From the NCBI GenBank assembly GCA_019918135.1, contig WBZZ01003655.1, positions 124,001 to 188,000 of the forward strand: 64,000 bases of DNA, given 5' to 3'. The number at the start of each line of letters is the position of its first letter. Positions within the stretch are counted from its first letter, which is position 1. Source of the stretch: Paulinella micropora. Its lineage: Eukaryota > Cercozoa > Imbricatea > Euglyphida > Paulinellidae. The notes under the pieces were generated by a model. It had not been told where the DNA came from. It ran no database searches and saw nothing but the letters and a program-made list of their open reading frames with translations. A program made the position numbers and the translations under genes. Below, piece by piece: positions 18,820-31,652 of the stretch.

Positions 18820-19190
18820 CACCGGTCTTTTAAATTTTATATTTGTTTCGAGATCCTCCGCGCAAAAGGGAACTGTTACATGCAAACTCCCCGCTGTCAT
18901 AATTTAGTGGTGCGGTGGACACAGCAACACTTCGCAACCCTGTACACTTTTCCATGTATACACGCAGCGAGTTCAGTCCAACCAGCTCAAGTTTGAGGTT
19001 TACCAAGCGAAGGTCCTCGACCTGACAACTTTGTATTACGAGATTTTGCTCATATCTCAGCCTCAGCGTTAGGTTGTGCAAGCATAGGTGTCCCGTGCTC
19101 ATACCACTTGGTTGTGCAAAGGGGAAGTAGCGCCCGTTTTCCTCGGTGAGGATCGTGTATTCGTTTTCATTGCACGCGTCGTCTCCCGTT
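18820..19190 (-). pseudogene. LRR-gene fragment
   Basis: On the minus strand this encodes NEYTILTEENGRYFPFAQ, HLCLHNLTLRLRYEQNLVIQ, RLVNLKLELVG and CTGLRSVAVS, which align with residues about 145-260 of the two full LRR proteins. No start, no C-terminal half, and the ends run into repeat and unique DNA. It is more diverged from the two intact genes than they are from each other, so it is an older fragment. Confidence 0.7.
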
Positions 19191-19519
19191 AGGGCTGCTC
19201 AGCCGACGATCAAGCCCTCGCCTAAGTTGTGGGTCCCAGCGCGCTTCTCCCTTTCTTTCAGTATGAGAATAGTAGTGTAGGAGCAGGGAGTTGGCGATTG
19301 CAGTCAGTGTCTTGCCATCATCTTGGCCTCCTTCTGCTGGCCAGTGCCTGCTTGTTCCCTCTCCTAGTTTGCAGTGCCAAGATTAAAGCTTTGTCAGGGA
19401 TTTTTTTTAATTATTTCTTTTTTCTACATTCTTAGCGTGACGCTCCCTGCTCCTCCCCAGGGGAAAGGGGCAGAAGAGTAGAGGGGGGGGGGGGGGGAAC
19501 TCGAAAAAAAGGGGGAGCC

Positions 19520-20115
19520 GGCAGGTTTTCCGGGGAAACACGCACAAAAAAATTTGGCGACAAATTTCATCCGAGAAACGGGAAAGAGAAAAGTTCAGTT
19601 CGCAAAGGAATGCATGAGAAAGGCGGAAAAAGGGGGGGGGAAGAGAAGGGAGGGGGGGGGAGGGAGGAGGGGGCCCCCCTCTCTCCTCCCCTCCCCTCTC
19701 GTCTCCCCTCCCCCTTTTCGTTTGTTTAAAGGGGAAGAGAAGGGGAGAGAGCAGGGGGGGGGGGGAGAGGGGGGCGCCCCTCTTCCCTCCCCCTCCCTTC
19801 CCCTTTCTCTCCCCCCGCTCCCCCTTCTCTCCCCCCTCCCCCTTCTCTTCCCGCTCCCTCTTCCCCCCGAAGGGGGGAGGGTGGGGTATGAAAAACTTGT
19901 CATTAGCGCAACAAAGAAAATTTTGGCGCGCGGTTTTTTGGCACGGGAAAACAACCGCTAAAACCCCGCGGAAAGAGACCGGAGCGGCCCGTTTATTTGG
20001 CGCTAAATTTTGCTGTTCTGCAATGGGGGTGATATGGCCGGAAAAGGCAGTGCTTTAATAGAACTGCCTTTGTTAGCCATATCCCTCCCAAAATTCGACC
20101 ATATCACACCCCCCA
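19520..20115. repeat. Dispersed palindrome/hairpin element with purine-pyrimidine core
   Basis: Starts CCGGGGAAACACGCAC and AATTTGGCGACAAATTTCAT, passes through about 270 bp of long purine and pyrimidine runs, and ends with TTTGGCGCTAAATTTTGC, GTGATATGGCCGGAAAAGGC and a mirrored half. 56970-57245 has the same order of blocks with a much shorter core. No coding potential. Confidence 0.65.
20031..20083. repeat. Two-step hairpin
   Basis: GATATGGC (20031-20038) pairs with GCCATATC (20076-20083). Inside a 4x4 internal loop, AAAGGCAGT (20043-20051) pairs with ACTGCCTTT (20063-20071) around an 11-base loop. The two stems total 17 bp with no mismatch. Confidence 0.75.
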
Positions 20116-20574
20116 GGGGGGGGGGGAGAGCGCACAAAAAAAACGAATTTTTTTAATTTAAAAGCTTGACAAAGTCTTGCAACCAATCCTGTAACAACAA
20201 TTCCCTGCATTCTCCGGACTCTTTTAATGTGTGTTCCTCGCTCGCTCTCTGACCCTTAACCGAGAAAACGACGGACAGAAAGCACACAGGCCAAACGATT
20301 TATGTACATCTTGCCATCCACTGCCCACCCAATGAGCAACAAGTGTCAGCTTCCCCCGCATCTTCCTCTCTCACTCCTAGTCTTCGGTGCCGAGAGTAAG
20401 ACCGTCGAGCTTTAATTCAGCGTATTTTGCACTTTCCTGACCCAAAAAAAGTTTATAAAACACAATGAACCCAGGATTTTCTGGCCGCCGGTCTTTTAAT
20501 TTTATATTTGTTTCGCGTCGCCAACGGTCACGCCGTCTCTGGCCGGCGCCCAGGATTTGATTCGATTGGCCTCG

Positions 20575-20640
20575 GTTCCAAATAGCGATACGAACTTTGT
20601 GGCCAGCAGCCCATATTCAAGCCAACTGTTCCTTAATTAA
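20575..20640 (-). pseudogene. Copy of a small gene start (EYGLLATKFVS family)
   Basis: The minus strand encodes NSWLEYGLLATKFVSLFG and then EANRIKS, matching the intact 40-codon ORF at 57455-57577 and the degraded copy at 56285. The region before the Asn joins a spacer repeat, so the start codon is missing. Confidence 0.55.
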
Positions 20641-23600
20641 AGCTCGACAAGGCATTGCACTTGACATTTGCCACGGCACCCCTCAGGGTGCCGCAGCATC
20701 CGGTCCACGTCATGTTGCTGCGGTAGCCTATGTTATAACCCTGGCTGGCACTGTCTGTGCTCTACTCGCGCGCCAAGAGAGTGCGAAAAAGAATACGTTG
20801 AATCAAAGCTCGACGGTCTTACACTGGGGGCACTGAAAACTAGGAGCAAATCACCGTGCTCCAGCACGACCCTGTGGAGGATGGATGGGGCGGTGGTCAA
20901 TGTGCCAGGACAAAGGCCTCACTACCCCGACGGCGTCCTGTCAGTGCCATAGCTCGACCACCGTGCGCAAGGTCAGAAAAATATGAAAAGAGGTGGGGGA
21001 GGGGCACGCTTCGCCGGTGTAAAAAAAATCACGCGAAAAAAGAAATCCTTGACAAAGTTTTAATCTTCGGCACTGCAAACTAAGAGAGGAAAGGGCCGGG
21101 GAGGATCAATCTATCTTCCCCCCCTCCCCATCCCCCCGTCGGTAAGAAGGAAGGAGAGAAATGGCAGAAAGGATTTGAGAATACAGAGGGGGGGGGAAGT
21201 GCCCCGCCATGGGCTCAGGGGGGGGGGGGTAGGGTAGAGGGGGGGGGGGGGGAAGGCATAAGACAAATGTAAAGGGGAGGGGGGAGGAGGGGGGGGGGGG
21301 CGCCAAGAGAGTCCGAAAAAGAATGCGCTGAATTAAAGCTCGACGGTCTTACACTCGGGGGCACCGTGCTCCAGCACGACCCTGCGGCGGATGGATGGGC
21401 GGTGGTCAATGTGCTAGGAGGACAAGGGCCTCACTACCCCCGACGGCGTCCTGTCCGTGCCATGGCTCGGCCACCGTGCGCAAAGTCAAAAAAATATGAA
21501 AAGAGGAAAAAAAAGTTTTTTTTGCCCGACAACAAAGGGAACAGACGGGGGGAAGAAGGGGGGAGGGAGGAAGAGGAAGGGGGGAAGAAGGGGGCGGGAT
21601 GTGCTCCCCCCCCCCCCCCCCCCCCGTCCTCCCTCACTGTCTGAGAACCGGGGGGCGGGAGCGGGAGAGGGAGGGCAGGGGCGCGCTAAGAAATGTACAA
21701 CACAAAAATCCATGACAAAGTTGTAATCTTGGCACTGAAAACAGAGAGAGGAAGGGGCCGGGGGGATTAGTGGAGGCGTTGCATGTATTTATTTTGTTTG
21801 TAGCTTCTGCGCCATTCACCCTTCCCCCTTCCCCTCCCCTGCTCCTTGAGCCCACTGGGCTCAGGGGAGGGTGGCAGAAAGGATTTCTGGATCCAGAGGG
21901 GGGGGGGGCGCCCCGGCACGGGGTCAGTGCCATCTTAGTTTTTTTGTCAGTTTTGCCCCCTACTCTTTGAGCCCCCCCGGGCTCAGGGGGGGAGGGATGG
22001 AGTAGAGGGGAGAGAGGAAGAGGCAGGGGAGGGGGGGGGGAGAGCACGAATTGTCTTGGTCCCCCATCTGAGAATAGGGAGTGGGAGAGGGAAAGGGGGC
22101 GCGCTAAGAATGTACAGGAAAAAATTAATAAAAAATTACTGACAAAATTTCAATCTTGGCACGGGAGGGGCGGGGTGTGCTCCCCCTCCCCGTCCCCCCT
22201 CTCATCCATCTGTTCCCCCTTGTCCCCTGCTATCCCCCCCCCTCCCCTCGTCCCTTGTTTGCGCGTGCAAACGCGTTCCAAAAAATATTTTCTTTTCCAT
22301 TTCATATTTTTCTTATTTCCGCAGATCTTGCGCACCGTGCTCCAGCACGACCCTGCGGCGGATGAATGGGCGGTGGTCAATGTGCTAGGAGGACAAAAGC
22401 CTCACTACCCCCGACAGCGTCCTGTCCGTGCCATGGCTCGGCCACCGTGCGCAAGGTCAGAAAAATATGAAAAGAAAGAAAATTTTTTTTGCCCAACAAA
22501 TGGAACAGACGGAGGAGAAGAAAGGGGGGGAGGGAGGAAGAGGAAGGGGGGGAAGAAGGGGGCGGGATGTGCTCCCCCCCCCCCCCCCCCCCCGCCCCCC
22601 TCACTGTCCGAGAACCGGGGGGCGGGAGCGGGAGAGGGAGGGCAGGGGCGCGCTAAGAAATGTACAGAAAAAATTAAAAAAATCCATGACAAAGTTGTAA
22701 TCTTGGCACTGAAAACTAAGAGAGGAAGGGGCCGGTCACCCTTCCCCCTTCCCCTCTCCTCCTTGAGCCCCTTGGGCTCAGGGGAAAGAGGAATAGGCAG
22801 GGGGCGCCAAGAAAGTGCAAGAAAAGTTTTTTTTAATTAAAACTCGACAAGGCATTACACTTGACACTTGCAACGGCACCCTCAGGCTGCCGCGGCATCC
22901 GGCCCACGTCATGTTGCTGCGGTAGCCTATGTTAGAACCCTAGCCGGCACCGTCTGCGCTCTGCTCGCGCGCCAAGAGAGTGCGAAAAAGAATACGTTGA
23001 ATCAAAGCTCGACGATCTTACACTTGGGGCACTGAAAACTAGGAGCAGAGCACCGTGCTCCGGCACGACCCTGCGCGCGGATGGATGGGCAATGGTCAAT
23101 GTGCCAGGAGGACAAAAGCCTCACTACCCCGACGGCGTCCTGTCCGTGCCATGGCTCGGCCATCATCGTGCGCAAGGTCAGAAAAATATTAAAAGAGGAA
23201 AAAAATTTCTTTTGCCCGAAAGCAAAGGGGACAGACGGGGGGAGAAGGGGGGAGGGGAGGGAGGAATGGGTGTGCTTCCCCCCCCCCCCCCCTCATCCCT
23301 TTGTTCCACTTGTCCCCTGCTACCCCCCCCCCTCCCCTCGTCCCTTGTTTGCGCATGCAAACGCGTTCCAAAAGAAAATTTTCTTTTCCACTTCTTATAT
23401 TTTTCCTATTTCCGCAGATCTTGCAGAGGGAAGAGGCAGGGAAGGAAGAAGCACGAATTGTCTTAGTCCCCCGTCTGAGAACAGGGAGTGGGAGAGGGAA
23501 GGGAGAGGGTAGGGGCGCGCTAAGAATGTACAAGAAAAAAGTAAAAAGAAAAAAATCACTGACAAAATTTTAATCTTGGCACTGAGAACTAAGAGAGGGA

Positions 23601-26600
23601 GAGGGAAGGGGCGGGGGGAGGGGAAGCACGATCTGTCTTTGCCTCTCCCCCCCTCCCCCGTCCGAGAGAAAGGAGCAGGAAGGGGTAGGGGGGGGGCGCC
23701 AAGAGAGTGAGAAAAAGAATGCGCTGAATTAAAGCTCGACGGTCTTACATTTGGGCACTGAAAACTAGGAGCAGGGCACCGTGCTCCAGCACGACCCTGC
23801 GGTGAATGAATGGGCGGTGGTCAATGTGCCAGGAGGACAAGGGGCCTCACTACCCCGACGGCGTCCTGTCCGTGCCATGGCTCGGCCACCGTGCGCAAGG
23901 TCAGAAAAATATGAAGAGAGGGAAAAAAAAAATTTTTTGCCCGACAACAAAGGGAACAGACGTGGGGGAAGAAGGGGGCGGGATGTGCTTCCCCCGCCCC
24001 TCCTCACTGTCTGAGAATCGGGAGGGCAGGGGCGCGCTAAGAAATGTACAAAAAAAAAATTAAAAAAATCCGTGACAAAGCTGTAATCTTGGCACTGAAA
24101 ACTAAGAGGAGAAGGGGCCGGGAGGGGGAGAGCACGAATTGTCTTAGTCCCCCTTCTGAGAACAGGGAGTGGGAGAGGGAAGGGAGAGGGTAGGGAGAGG
24201 GGTAGGGGCGCGCTAAGAATATACAAGAAAAATCACGCAAAAAAAAATCCCTGACAAGGTTTTAATCTTGGCACTGAGAACCAAGAGAGAGAGAGAAGGA
24301 AAAAGAAGGGGCAGGGGGAGTGGGGCGCCAAGAAAGTGCAAGGAAAGTCACGCTGAATTAAAACTCGACAAAGTCTTACACTTGACACTTGCAACGGCAC
24401 CCTCAGGCTGCCGCAGCAATCCGGCACACGTCATGTTGCTGCGGTAGCCTATGTTAGAACCCTGCCCGGCACCGTCTGTGCTCTACTCGCACGCCAAGAG
24501 AGTGCGAAAAAGAATACGTTGAATCAAAGCTCGACGATCTTACACTTGGGGCACTGAAAACTAGGAGCAGAGCACCGTGCTCCGGCACGACCCTGCGGCG
24601 GATGGATGGGCAATGGTCAATGTGCCAGGAGGACAAAAGCCTCACTACCCCGACGGCGTCCTGTCCGTGCCATGGCTTTGCCATCATCGTGCGCAAGGTC
24701 AGAAAAATATGAAAAGAGGAAAAAAAATTCTTTTGCCCGAAAACAAAGGGGACAGACGGGGGGATAAGGGGGGAGGGGAGGGAGGAAGAGGAAGGGGTGT
24801 GCTTCCCCCCCCCCCTCGTCCTTTTGTTCCACTTGTCCCCTGCTACCCCCCCCTCCCCTCGTCCCTTGTTTGCGCATGCAAACGCGTTCCAAAAGAAAAT
24901 TCTCTTTTCCACTTTTTTTATTTTTCCTATTTCCGCAGATCTTGCAGAGAGGGAAGAGGCAGGGAAGGAATAAGCACGAGTTGTCTTAGTCCACTGTCTG
25001 AGAATCGGGAGCAGGAGCGGGGGGGGGGTGCGGGGGGCGCGCTTCGCCGGTGTACAAAAAAAATTAATAAAACCCCTGACAAAGTTTTAATCTTGGCACT
25101 GAGAACCAAGAGAGGGAGAGGGAAAGGGAAGGGACAGGGGGAGTGGGGCGCTAAGAAAGTGCAAGAAAAGTCTTTTTTAATTAAAACTCGACAAAGTCTT
25201 ACACTTGACACTGAGAATTAGGAGACAAAGAGAAATTTTTATATGAAAGCTCGACAAGGCATTACACTTGACACTTGTAACAGCACCCTCAGGCTGCCAC
25301 AGCATCCGGCCCACGTCATGTTTCTGCGGTAGCCTATGTTAGAACCCTAGCCGGCACCGTCTGTGCTCTGCTCGCGCGCCAAGAGAGTGCGAAAAAGAAT
25401 ACGCTGAATTAAAGCTTGACGGTCTTACACTCAGGGGCACCGTGCTCCAGCACGACCCTGCGGCGGATGGATGGGCGGTGGTCAATGTGCTAGGAGGACA
25501 AGGGCCTCACTACCCCCGACGGCGTCCTGCCCGTGCCATAGCTCGGCCACCGTGCGCAAGGTCAGAAAAATATGAAAAAGAAAGAATTTTTTTTTTGCCC
25601 AACAGCAAAGGGAACACGGGGGAAAGAAAGGGGGGGAAGAAGAAGGGGGGGAAGAAGGGGGCGGGAGCGGGAGAGGGAGGGCAGGGGCGCGCTAAGAAAT
25701 GTAAAAGAAATAAAAAAAATCCATGACAAAGCTGTAATCTTGGCACTAAAAACAGAGAGGAAGGGGCCGGGGGGGATTAGTGGAGGCGTTGCATGTATTT
25801 ATTTTGTTTGTAGCTTCTGCGCCATTCACCCTTCCCCTTTCCCCTCCCCTGCTCCTTGAGCCCCCTGGGCTCAGGGGGAGGGTGGCAGAAAGGATTTCTG
25901 GATACAGAGGGGGGGGGGGCGCCCCGGCACGGGGTCAGTGCCATCTTAGTTTTTTTGTCAGTTTTGCCCCCTACTCTTTGAGCCCCCCGGGCTCAGGGAG
26001 GGAGGGAGTAGAGGGGAGAGAGGAAGAGGCAGGGGAGGGGGGGGGAGAGCACGAATTGTCTTGGTCCCCCATCTGAGAATAGGGAGAGGGGGAGGGTAGG
26101 GGCGCGCTTCGCCGGTGTACAAGAAAAATCACGCAAAAAAAAATCCCTGGCAAAGTTTTAATCTTGGCACTGAGAACCAAGAGAGGGAGAAGGAAAGGGA
26201 AGGGACAGGGGGAGTAAGGCGCCAAGAAAGTGCAAGAAAAGTCCACGCTGAATTAAAACTCGACAAAGTCTTATACTTGACACTTGCAACGGCACCCTCA
26301 GGCTGCCGCAGCATCCGGCCCACTCGACGGTCCTACACTTGAGCACTGAAAACTAGGAGCGGAGGACCGTGCTCCAGCACGACCCTGCGCGAATGGATGG
26401 GCGGTGGTCAATGTGCTAGGAGGACAAGAGCCTCACTACCCCGACGGCGTCCTGTCCGTGCCATAGCTCGGCCACTGTGCGCAGGGTCAGAAAAATATGA
26501 ACAGAGGGGAGGCCGACCTGTGGAGGCGTTGCATGTATTTATTTCTTTTGCAGCTTCTGCGCCCTTCCCCCCCCCCCCCCTCCCCCCTGCTCCTTGAGCC

Positions 26601-29600
26601 TCCGGAACGGCCCCTGCAAAATTTGGCGCCAAATTGTGCCGTCCGGAGGTAGGGTGCGTGATACGGTTGAAAAAGGCAGTACCTCTTAGCCTTCCCGGGG
26701 AAACAGCCGTAAGCGCCGATTTGGCGCCAGAATCTACTTGCGCAAAAAGAAAATCCCACACAGACGCACCAACGCCGCCGTGAGGAAGACGTCCTCCCCC
26801 TCCCTCTCACTTTCGTCGCCCCTCTCACCTTCGTCGCCCCTCTCACCCTCGTCGCCCCTCTCACCTTCGTCGCCCCTCTCACCTTTGTCGCCCCTCTCAC
26901 CTTTGTCGCCCCGCTCCCCTTTGCTCTGCACCTCCCTGCCTCTAGGGAAGGTGAGAGGGCCGAAAAACATTTTTGTGTGAGTAAAAGGCGTACCGTTCCT
27001 CCCCGCGGGAAAACGTCCGATTTCTCTGCTAGCCTCCGGAACGGCCCCTGCAGAATTTGGCGCCAAATTGTGCCGTCCGGAGGTAGGGTGCGTGATACGG
27101 TTGAAAAAGGCAGTACGTCTTAGCTTTCCCGGGGAAACAGCCGTAAGCGCCGATTTGGCGCCAAAATCTACTTGCGCAAAAAGAAAATCCCACACAGACG
27201 CTCGGCTGGGCTGCAGTGAGGAAGACGTCCTCCCCCTCCCTCTCACTCTCGTCGCCCCTCTCACTTTCGTCGCCCCTCTCACTCTCGTCGCCCCTCTCAC
27301 TTTCGTCGCCCCTCTCACCTTCGTCGCCCCTCTCACCTTCGTCGCCCCTCTCACCTTTGTCGCCCCTTTCACCTTTGTCGCCCCGCTCCCCTTTGCTCTG
27401 CACCTCCCTGCCTCTAGGGAAGGTGAGAGGGCCGAAAAACATTTTCGTGTGAGTAAAAGGCGTACCGTTCCTCCCCGCGGGAAAACGTCCGATTTCTCTG
27501 CTAGCCTCCGGAACGGCCCCTGCAGAATTTGGCGCCAAATTGTGCCGTCCGGAGGTAGGGTGCGTGATACGGTTGAAAAAGGCAGTACGTCTTAGCTTTC
27601 CCGGGGAAACAGCCGTAAGCGCCAATTTGGCGCCAAAGTCTACTTGCGCAAAAAGAAAATCCCACACAGACGCTCGGCTGGGCCGCAGTGAGGAAGACGT
27701 CCCCCCCCCTCCCTCTCACTCTCGCCGCCCCTCTCACTCTCGTCGCCCCTCTCACTTTCGTCGCCCCTCTCACTTTCGTCGCCCCTCTCACCTTCGTCGC
27801 CCCTCTCACCTTTGTCCTCTGCATTCCTCCCCCCCTCCCCTCGTCCCTTGTTTGCGCGTGCAAACGCGTTCCAAATTTTTTTTTTCTACTTTTCATATTT
27901 TTCCTATTTCCGCAGATCTTGCAGATGGAAGAGGCAGGGAAGGAGGAAGCACGAATTGTCGGGAGTGGCAGTGGGAAGGGGGAGGAGCAGGGGCGCGCTA
28001 AGAATATATAAGAAAAATCACGCAAAAAGAAAATCCCTGACAATGTTTTAATCTTGGCACTGAGAACCAAGAGAGAGAGAAGGAAAGGGAAGGGGCAGGG
28101 GGAGTGGGGAGTCAAGAAAGTGCAAGGAAAGTCACGCTGAATTAAAACTCGACAAAGTCTTACACTTGACACTTGCAACGGCACCCTCAGGCTGCCGCAG
28201 CATCCGGCACACGTCATGTTGCTGCGGTAGCCTATGTTAGAACCCTGGGCGGCACCGTCTGTGCTCTACTCGCGCGCCAAGAGAGTGCGAAAAAGAATAC
28301 GTTGAATCAAAGCTCGACGGTCTTACACTTAAAAGCACTGAAAACTAGGAGCAGATCACCGTGCCCCCAGCACGACACTGCGGAGGATGGATGGGCGGTG
28401 GTCAATGCGCCAGGACAAAAGCCTCACTACCCCGACGGCGTCCTGTCCGTACCAGAGCTCGACCACCGTGCGCAAGGTCAGAAAAATATGAAAGGAGGTG
28501 GGGGAGGGGCGCGCTTCGCCGGTGTAAAAAAAATCACGCGAAAAAAGAAATCCTTGACAAAGTTTTAATCTTCGGCACTGAAAACTAAGAGAGAAAAGGG
28601 CCGGGGAGGATCAATCTATCTTCCCCCCGTCGGTAAAAAGGAAGGGGGGAGAGTGTGGCAGAAAGGATTTGAGAATACAGAGGGGGGGGGGTGCCCCGAC
28701 ATGGGCTCAGTGGAATCCGCTTAGTTTTTGTTGCAAATCTGCCCCCTGCTCTTTGAGCCCCCCCGGGCTTAGGGGGGGGGTAGGGGTAGAGGGGGGAGGC
28801 ACAAGACAAATGTAAAGGGGAGGGGGAGGAGGGGGGGCGCCAAGAGAGTGCGAAAAAGAATACGTTGAATCAAAGCTCGACTGTCTTACACTTGGGGGCC
28901 ACTGAAAACTAGGAGCGGAGCACCGTGCTCCGGCACGACCCTGGGGCGGATGGTACTGCCCCCGTGGTCAATGTGCTAGAAGGACAAAAGCCTCACTACC
29001 CCGACGGCGTCCTGTCCGTGGCATGGCTCGGCCACCGTGCGCAAGGTCAGAAAATTATGAAAAGAGGAAAAAAAAAATTGTTGCCCGACAACAAAGGGAA
29101 CAGACGGGGGGAAAGAAGGGGGGGGGGGGAAGAGGAAGGGAGGAAGAAGGGGGCGGGGTGTGCTTCCCCCCCCCCCGGTCCTTTCTCACTGTCTGAGAAT
29201 CGGGAGCGGGAGGGGAGGGCAGGGGCGCGCTAAGAAATGTACAAAAAAAAAATTAGAAAAATCCCTGACAAAGTTTTAATCTTGGCACTGAGAACCAAGA
29301 GAGGGAGAGGGAAAGGGGAGGGACAGGGGGAGTGGGCGCCAAGAAAGTGCAAGAAAAGTCCACGCTGAATTAAAACTCGACAAAGTCTTACACTTGACAC
29401 TGAGAATGAGGAGATGGAGAGAATTGACGCTGAATTAAAGCTCGACGTCGTACACTCGGGCACTGAAAGCTAGGAGCGGAGCACCGTGCTCCAGCACGAC
29501 CCTGCGGCGAATGGATGGGCGGTGGTCAATGTGCCAGGAGGACAAGGGCCTCACTACCCCGACGGCGTCCTGTCCGTGCCATGGCTCAGCCACCGTGCGC

Positions 29601-31345
29601 AGGGTCAGGAAAATATGAAAAGAGGAAAAGAATTTTTTTTGCCCGACAACAAAGGAAACAGACGAGGGGGAGGGAGGGAGGAAGAGGAAAGGAGAAGACA
29701 AAGGGCATGGAGGGGAAATACTCCTTCCCCCCCCCCCCCCCCATTCCCTCCTCTTCCCCTTGTCCCCTGCTATTTCCCCCCCTCCCCTGGTCCCTTGTTT
29801 GTGTGTGCAAACGCATTCCGAATTTTTTTTCCACTTTTCATATTCCTGCAGATTTTTCCGCAGATCTTGCGCACCGTGCTCCAGCACGACCCTGCGGAGG
29901 ATGGATGGGCGGTGGTCAATGTGCCAGGACAAGGGCCTCACTACCCCGACGGCGTCCTGTCCGTGCCATAGCTCGGCCACCGTGCGCAAGGTCAGAAAAA
30001 TATGAAAAGAGAAGAAAAACTTTTCTTTTGCCCGACAACAAAGGGGACAGGCGGGGGGAAAGAAGGGAGGGAGGAAGAGGACGGGGGAAGAAGGGGGCTG
30101 AATGTGCCTCCCCCCCCCCCCCGTCCCTCCTCACTGTCTTAGAATCAGGAGCGGGAGAAAGAAAGGGAGGGGACAGGGGGAGTGGGGCGCCAAGAAAGTG
30201 CAAGAAAAATTACGCTGAATTAAAACTCGACAAAGTCTTACGCTTGACAACTGAGAATTAGGAGATGGAGAGAATTGACGCTGAATTAAAGATCGACAAG
30301 GCATTGCACTTGACATTTGCAACGGCACCCCTCAGGCTGCCGCAGCATCCGGCCTACGTCATGTCGCTGCGGTAGCCTATGTTAGAACCCTGGCCGGCAC
30401 CGTCTGTGCTCTACTCGCGCGCCAAGAGAGTGCGAAAAAGAATACGTTGAATTAAAGCTTGACGGTCTTACACTCAGGGGCACCGTGCTCCAGCACGACC
30501 CTGTGGCAGATGGATGGGCGGTGGTCAATGTGCTAGAGGGACAAGGGCCTCACTACCCCCGACGGCGTCCTGTCCGTGTCATAGCTCAGCCACTGTGCGC
30601 AAGGTCAGACAAATATGAAAAGAGGAAAAAAAAATTATTTTTTTGTCCGACAACAAAGGGAACAGACGGGGGAAGGGAAGAAGGGGGCACGCTTTGCCGG
30701 TGTACAAAAATCAGCGCAAAAAAAATCCGTGACAAAGTTGTAATCTTGGCACTGAAAACTAAGAGGAGAAGGGGCCGGGGAGGATTAGTGGAGGCGTTGC
30801 ATGTTCGGAGATTTGTTTGTAGCTTCTGCGCCACCGGCAAAGCGCGCCCCTTCCCCTCCCTTGCTCCTTGAGCCCCTGGGCTCAGGGGAGGGTGGCAGAA
30901 AGGATTTCTCGATACAGAGGGGGGGGGGGGGGATGGAGTAGAGGGGAGAGAAGAGGCAGGAGAGGGTAGGGGCGCGCTTCGCCGGTGTACAAGAAAAATC
31001 ACGCAAAAAAAAATCCCTGACAAGGTTTTAATCTTGGCACTGAGAACCAAGAGAGAGAGAAAGAAGGGCAGGGAAGGGGCAGGGGGAGTAGGGCGCTTCG
31101 CCGGTGCAAGAAAAGTCCACGCTGAATTAAAACTCGACAAAGTCTTACACTTGACACTTGCAACGGCACCCTCAGGCTGCCGCAGCATCCGGCCCACGTC
31201 ATGTCGCTGCGGTAGCCCGAGCCATGAATCCTGGCCGGCACCGTCTGTGCTCTACTCGCGCGCCAAGAGAGTGCGAAAAAGAATACGCTGAATTAAAGCT
31301 CGACGGTGTCCTGTCCGTGCCATAGCTCAGCCACCGTGCTCAAGG
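20640..31345 (+). repeat. Repeat field 2: about 15 repeat A copies and spacers
   Basis: Repeat A copies begin near 20852, 21362, 22335, 23050, 23778, 24571, 25438, 26364, 28358, 28920, 29480, 29873 and 30480, all on the plus strand. Between them are spacer modules: TTGACA(C/T)TTGCAACGGCAC with GCCGCAGCATCCGGCCCACG, GTTTGCGCGTGCAAAC hairpins before GCGTTCCAAAA, GGAGGCGTTGCATG(T)A followed by TTTGTAGCTTCTGCGCC, and TGAGCCCCC(C/T)GGGCTCA hairpins. G-runs reach 17 and C-runs 20. No protein-like frame survives between copies, so I assign no genes over more than 10 kb. Confidence 0.85.
26598..27830 (+). repeat. Palindrome/minisatellite array 2 (three units)
   Basis: Same unit as at 12650. The palindrome AATTTGGCGCCAAATT at 26620-26635 is perfect over 16 bp and is repeated near 27055 and 27528. 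Each unit has a second TTTGGCGCCA palindrome about 95 bp on, then a minisatellite (about 26800-26930, 27235-27400 and 27710-27820). The third unit breaks off after the minisatellite into a GTTTGCGCGTGCAAAC spacer. Confidence 0.9.
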
Positions 31346-31621
31346 TCAGAAAATTGGCAGAGGAAACAAGAAATAATACGAGTTAGGGGATGGCACGTGT
31401 ACACATGCTAATGGCTCTACCATATTACCAGCAATCGGCTGAGATCCGCTGACATTTTGTTTGTGCTCGGTGGTTACGCCTGTCGCGGCTGCAAGGGCGG
31501 GCGTAATTACTGAGCACACGAATTCAGACTCGTATACATTTGAGTGTCTGTAGACAACAAGCGCACCTTGACGGGTAAACATCCTAAATATCCAGCGGTA
31601 TTCCGTATAATCCCCAACCAC
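31346..31621 (-). CDS. Possible short ORF in unique DNA
   Basis: Opens MVGDYTEYRWIFRMFTRQ and includes ALVVYRHSNVYESEFVCSV, in a stretch free of repeats, and ends in repeat-like sequence. Composition is compatible with protein but no homologue is recognised. It lies divergent from the broken gene at 31653, so it may instead be promoter DNA of that gene's former full copy. Confidence 0.25.
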   Translation of the reverse strand: MVGDYTEYRWIFRMFTRQGALVVYRHSNVYESEFVCSVITPALAAATGVTTEHKQNVSGSQPIAGNMVEPLACVHVPSPNSYYFLFPLPIF

Positions 31622-31652
31622 TTGTTTTTGCAGCTAAACCCGACAAACAAAC

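Noticed and set aside
26620..26635. E2F-type binding sites in TTTGGCGCCAAA
   Set aside because: The match to an E2F consensus is striking but the palindrome always occurs in repeats, not at fixed distances before genes. Not claimed as a feature.
29480..29640. Repeat A as a protein-coding exon (recurring QHDPAADGWAVVNV-type frame)
   Set aside because: The frame changes between copies because the C-run before GACGGCGTCC varies by one base and stops differ. Similarity is at DNA level only.
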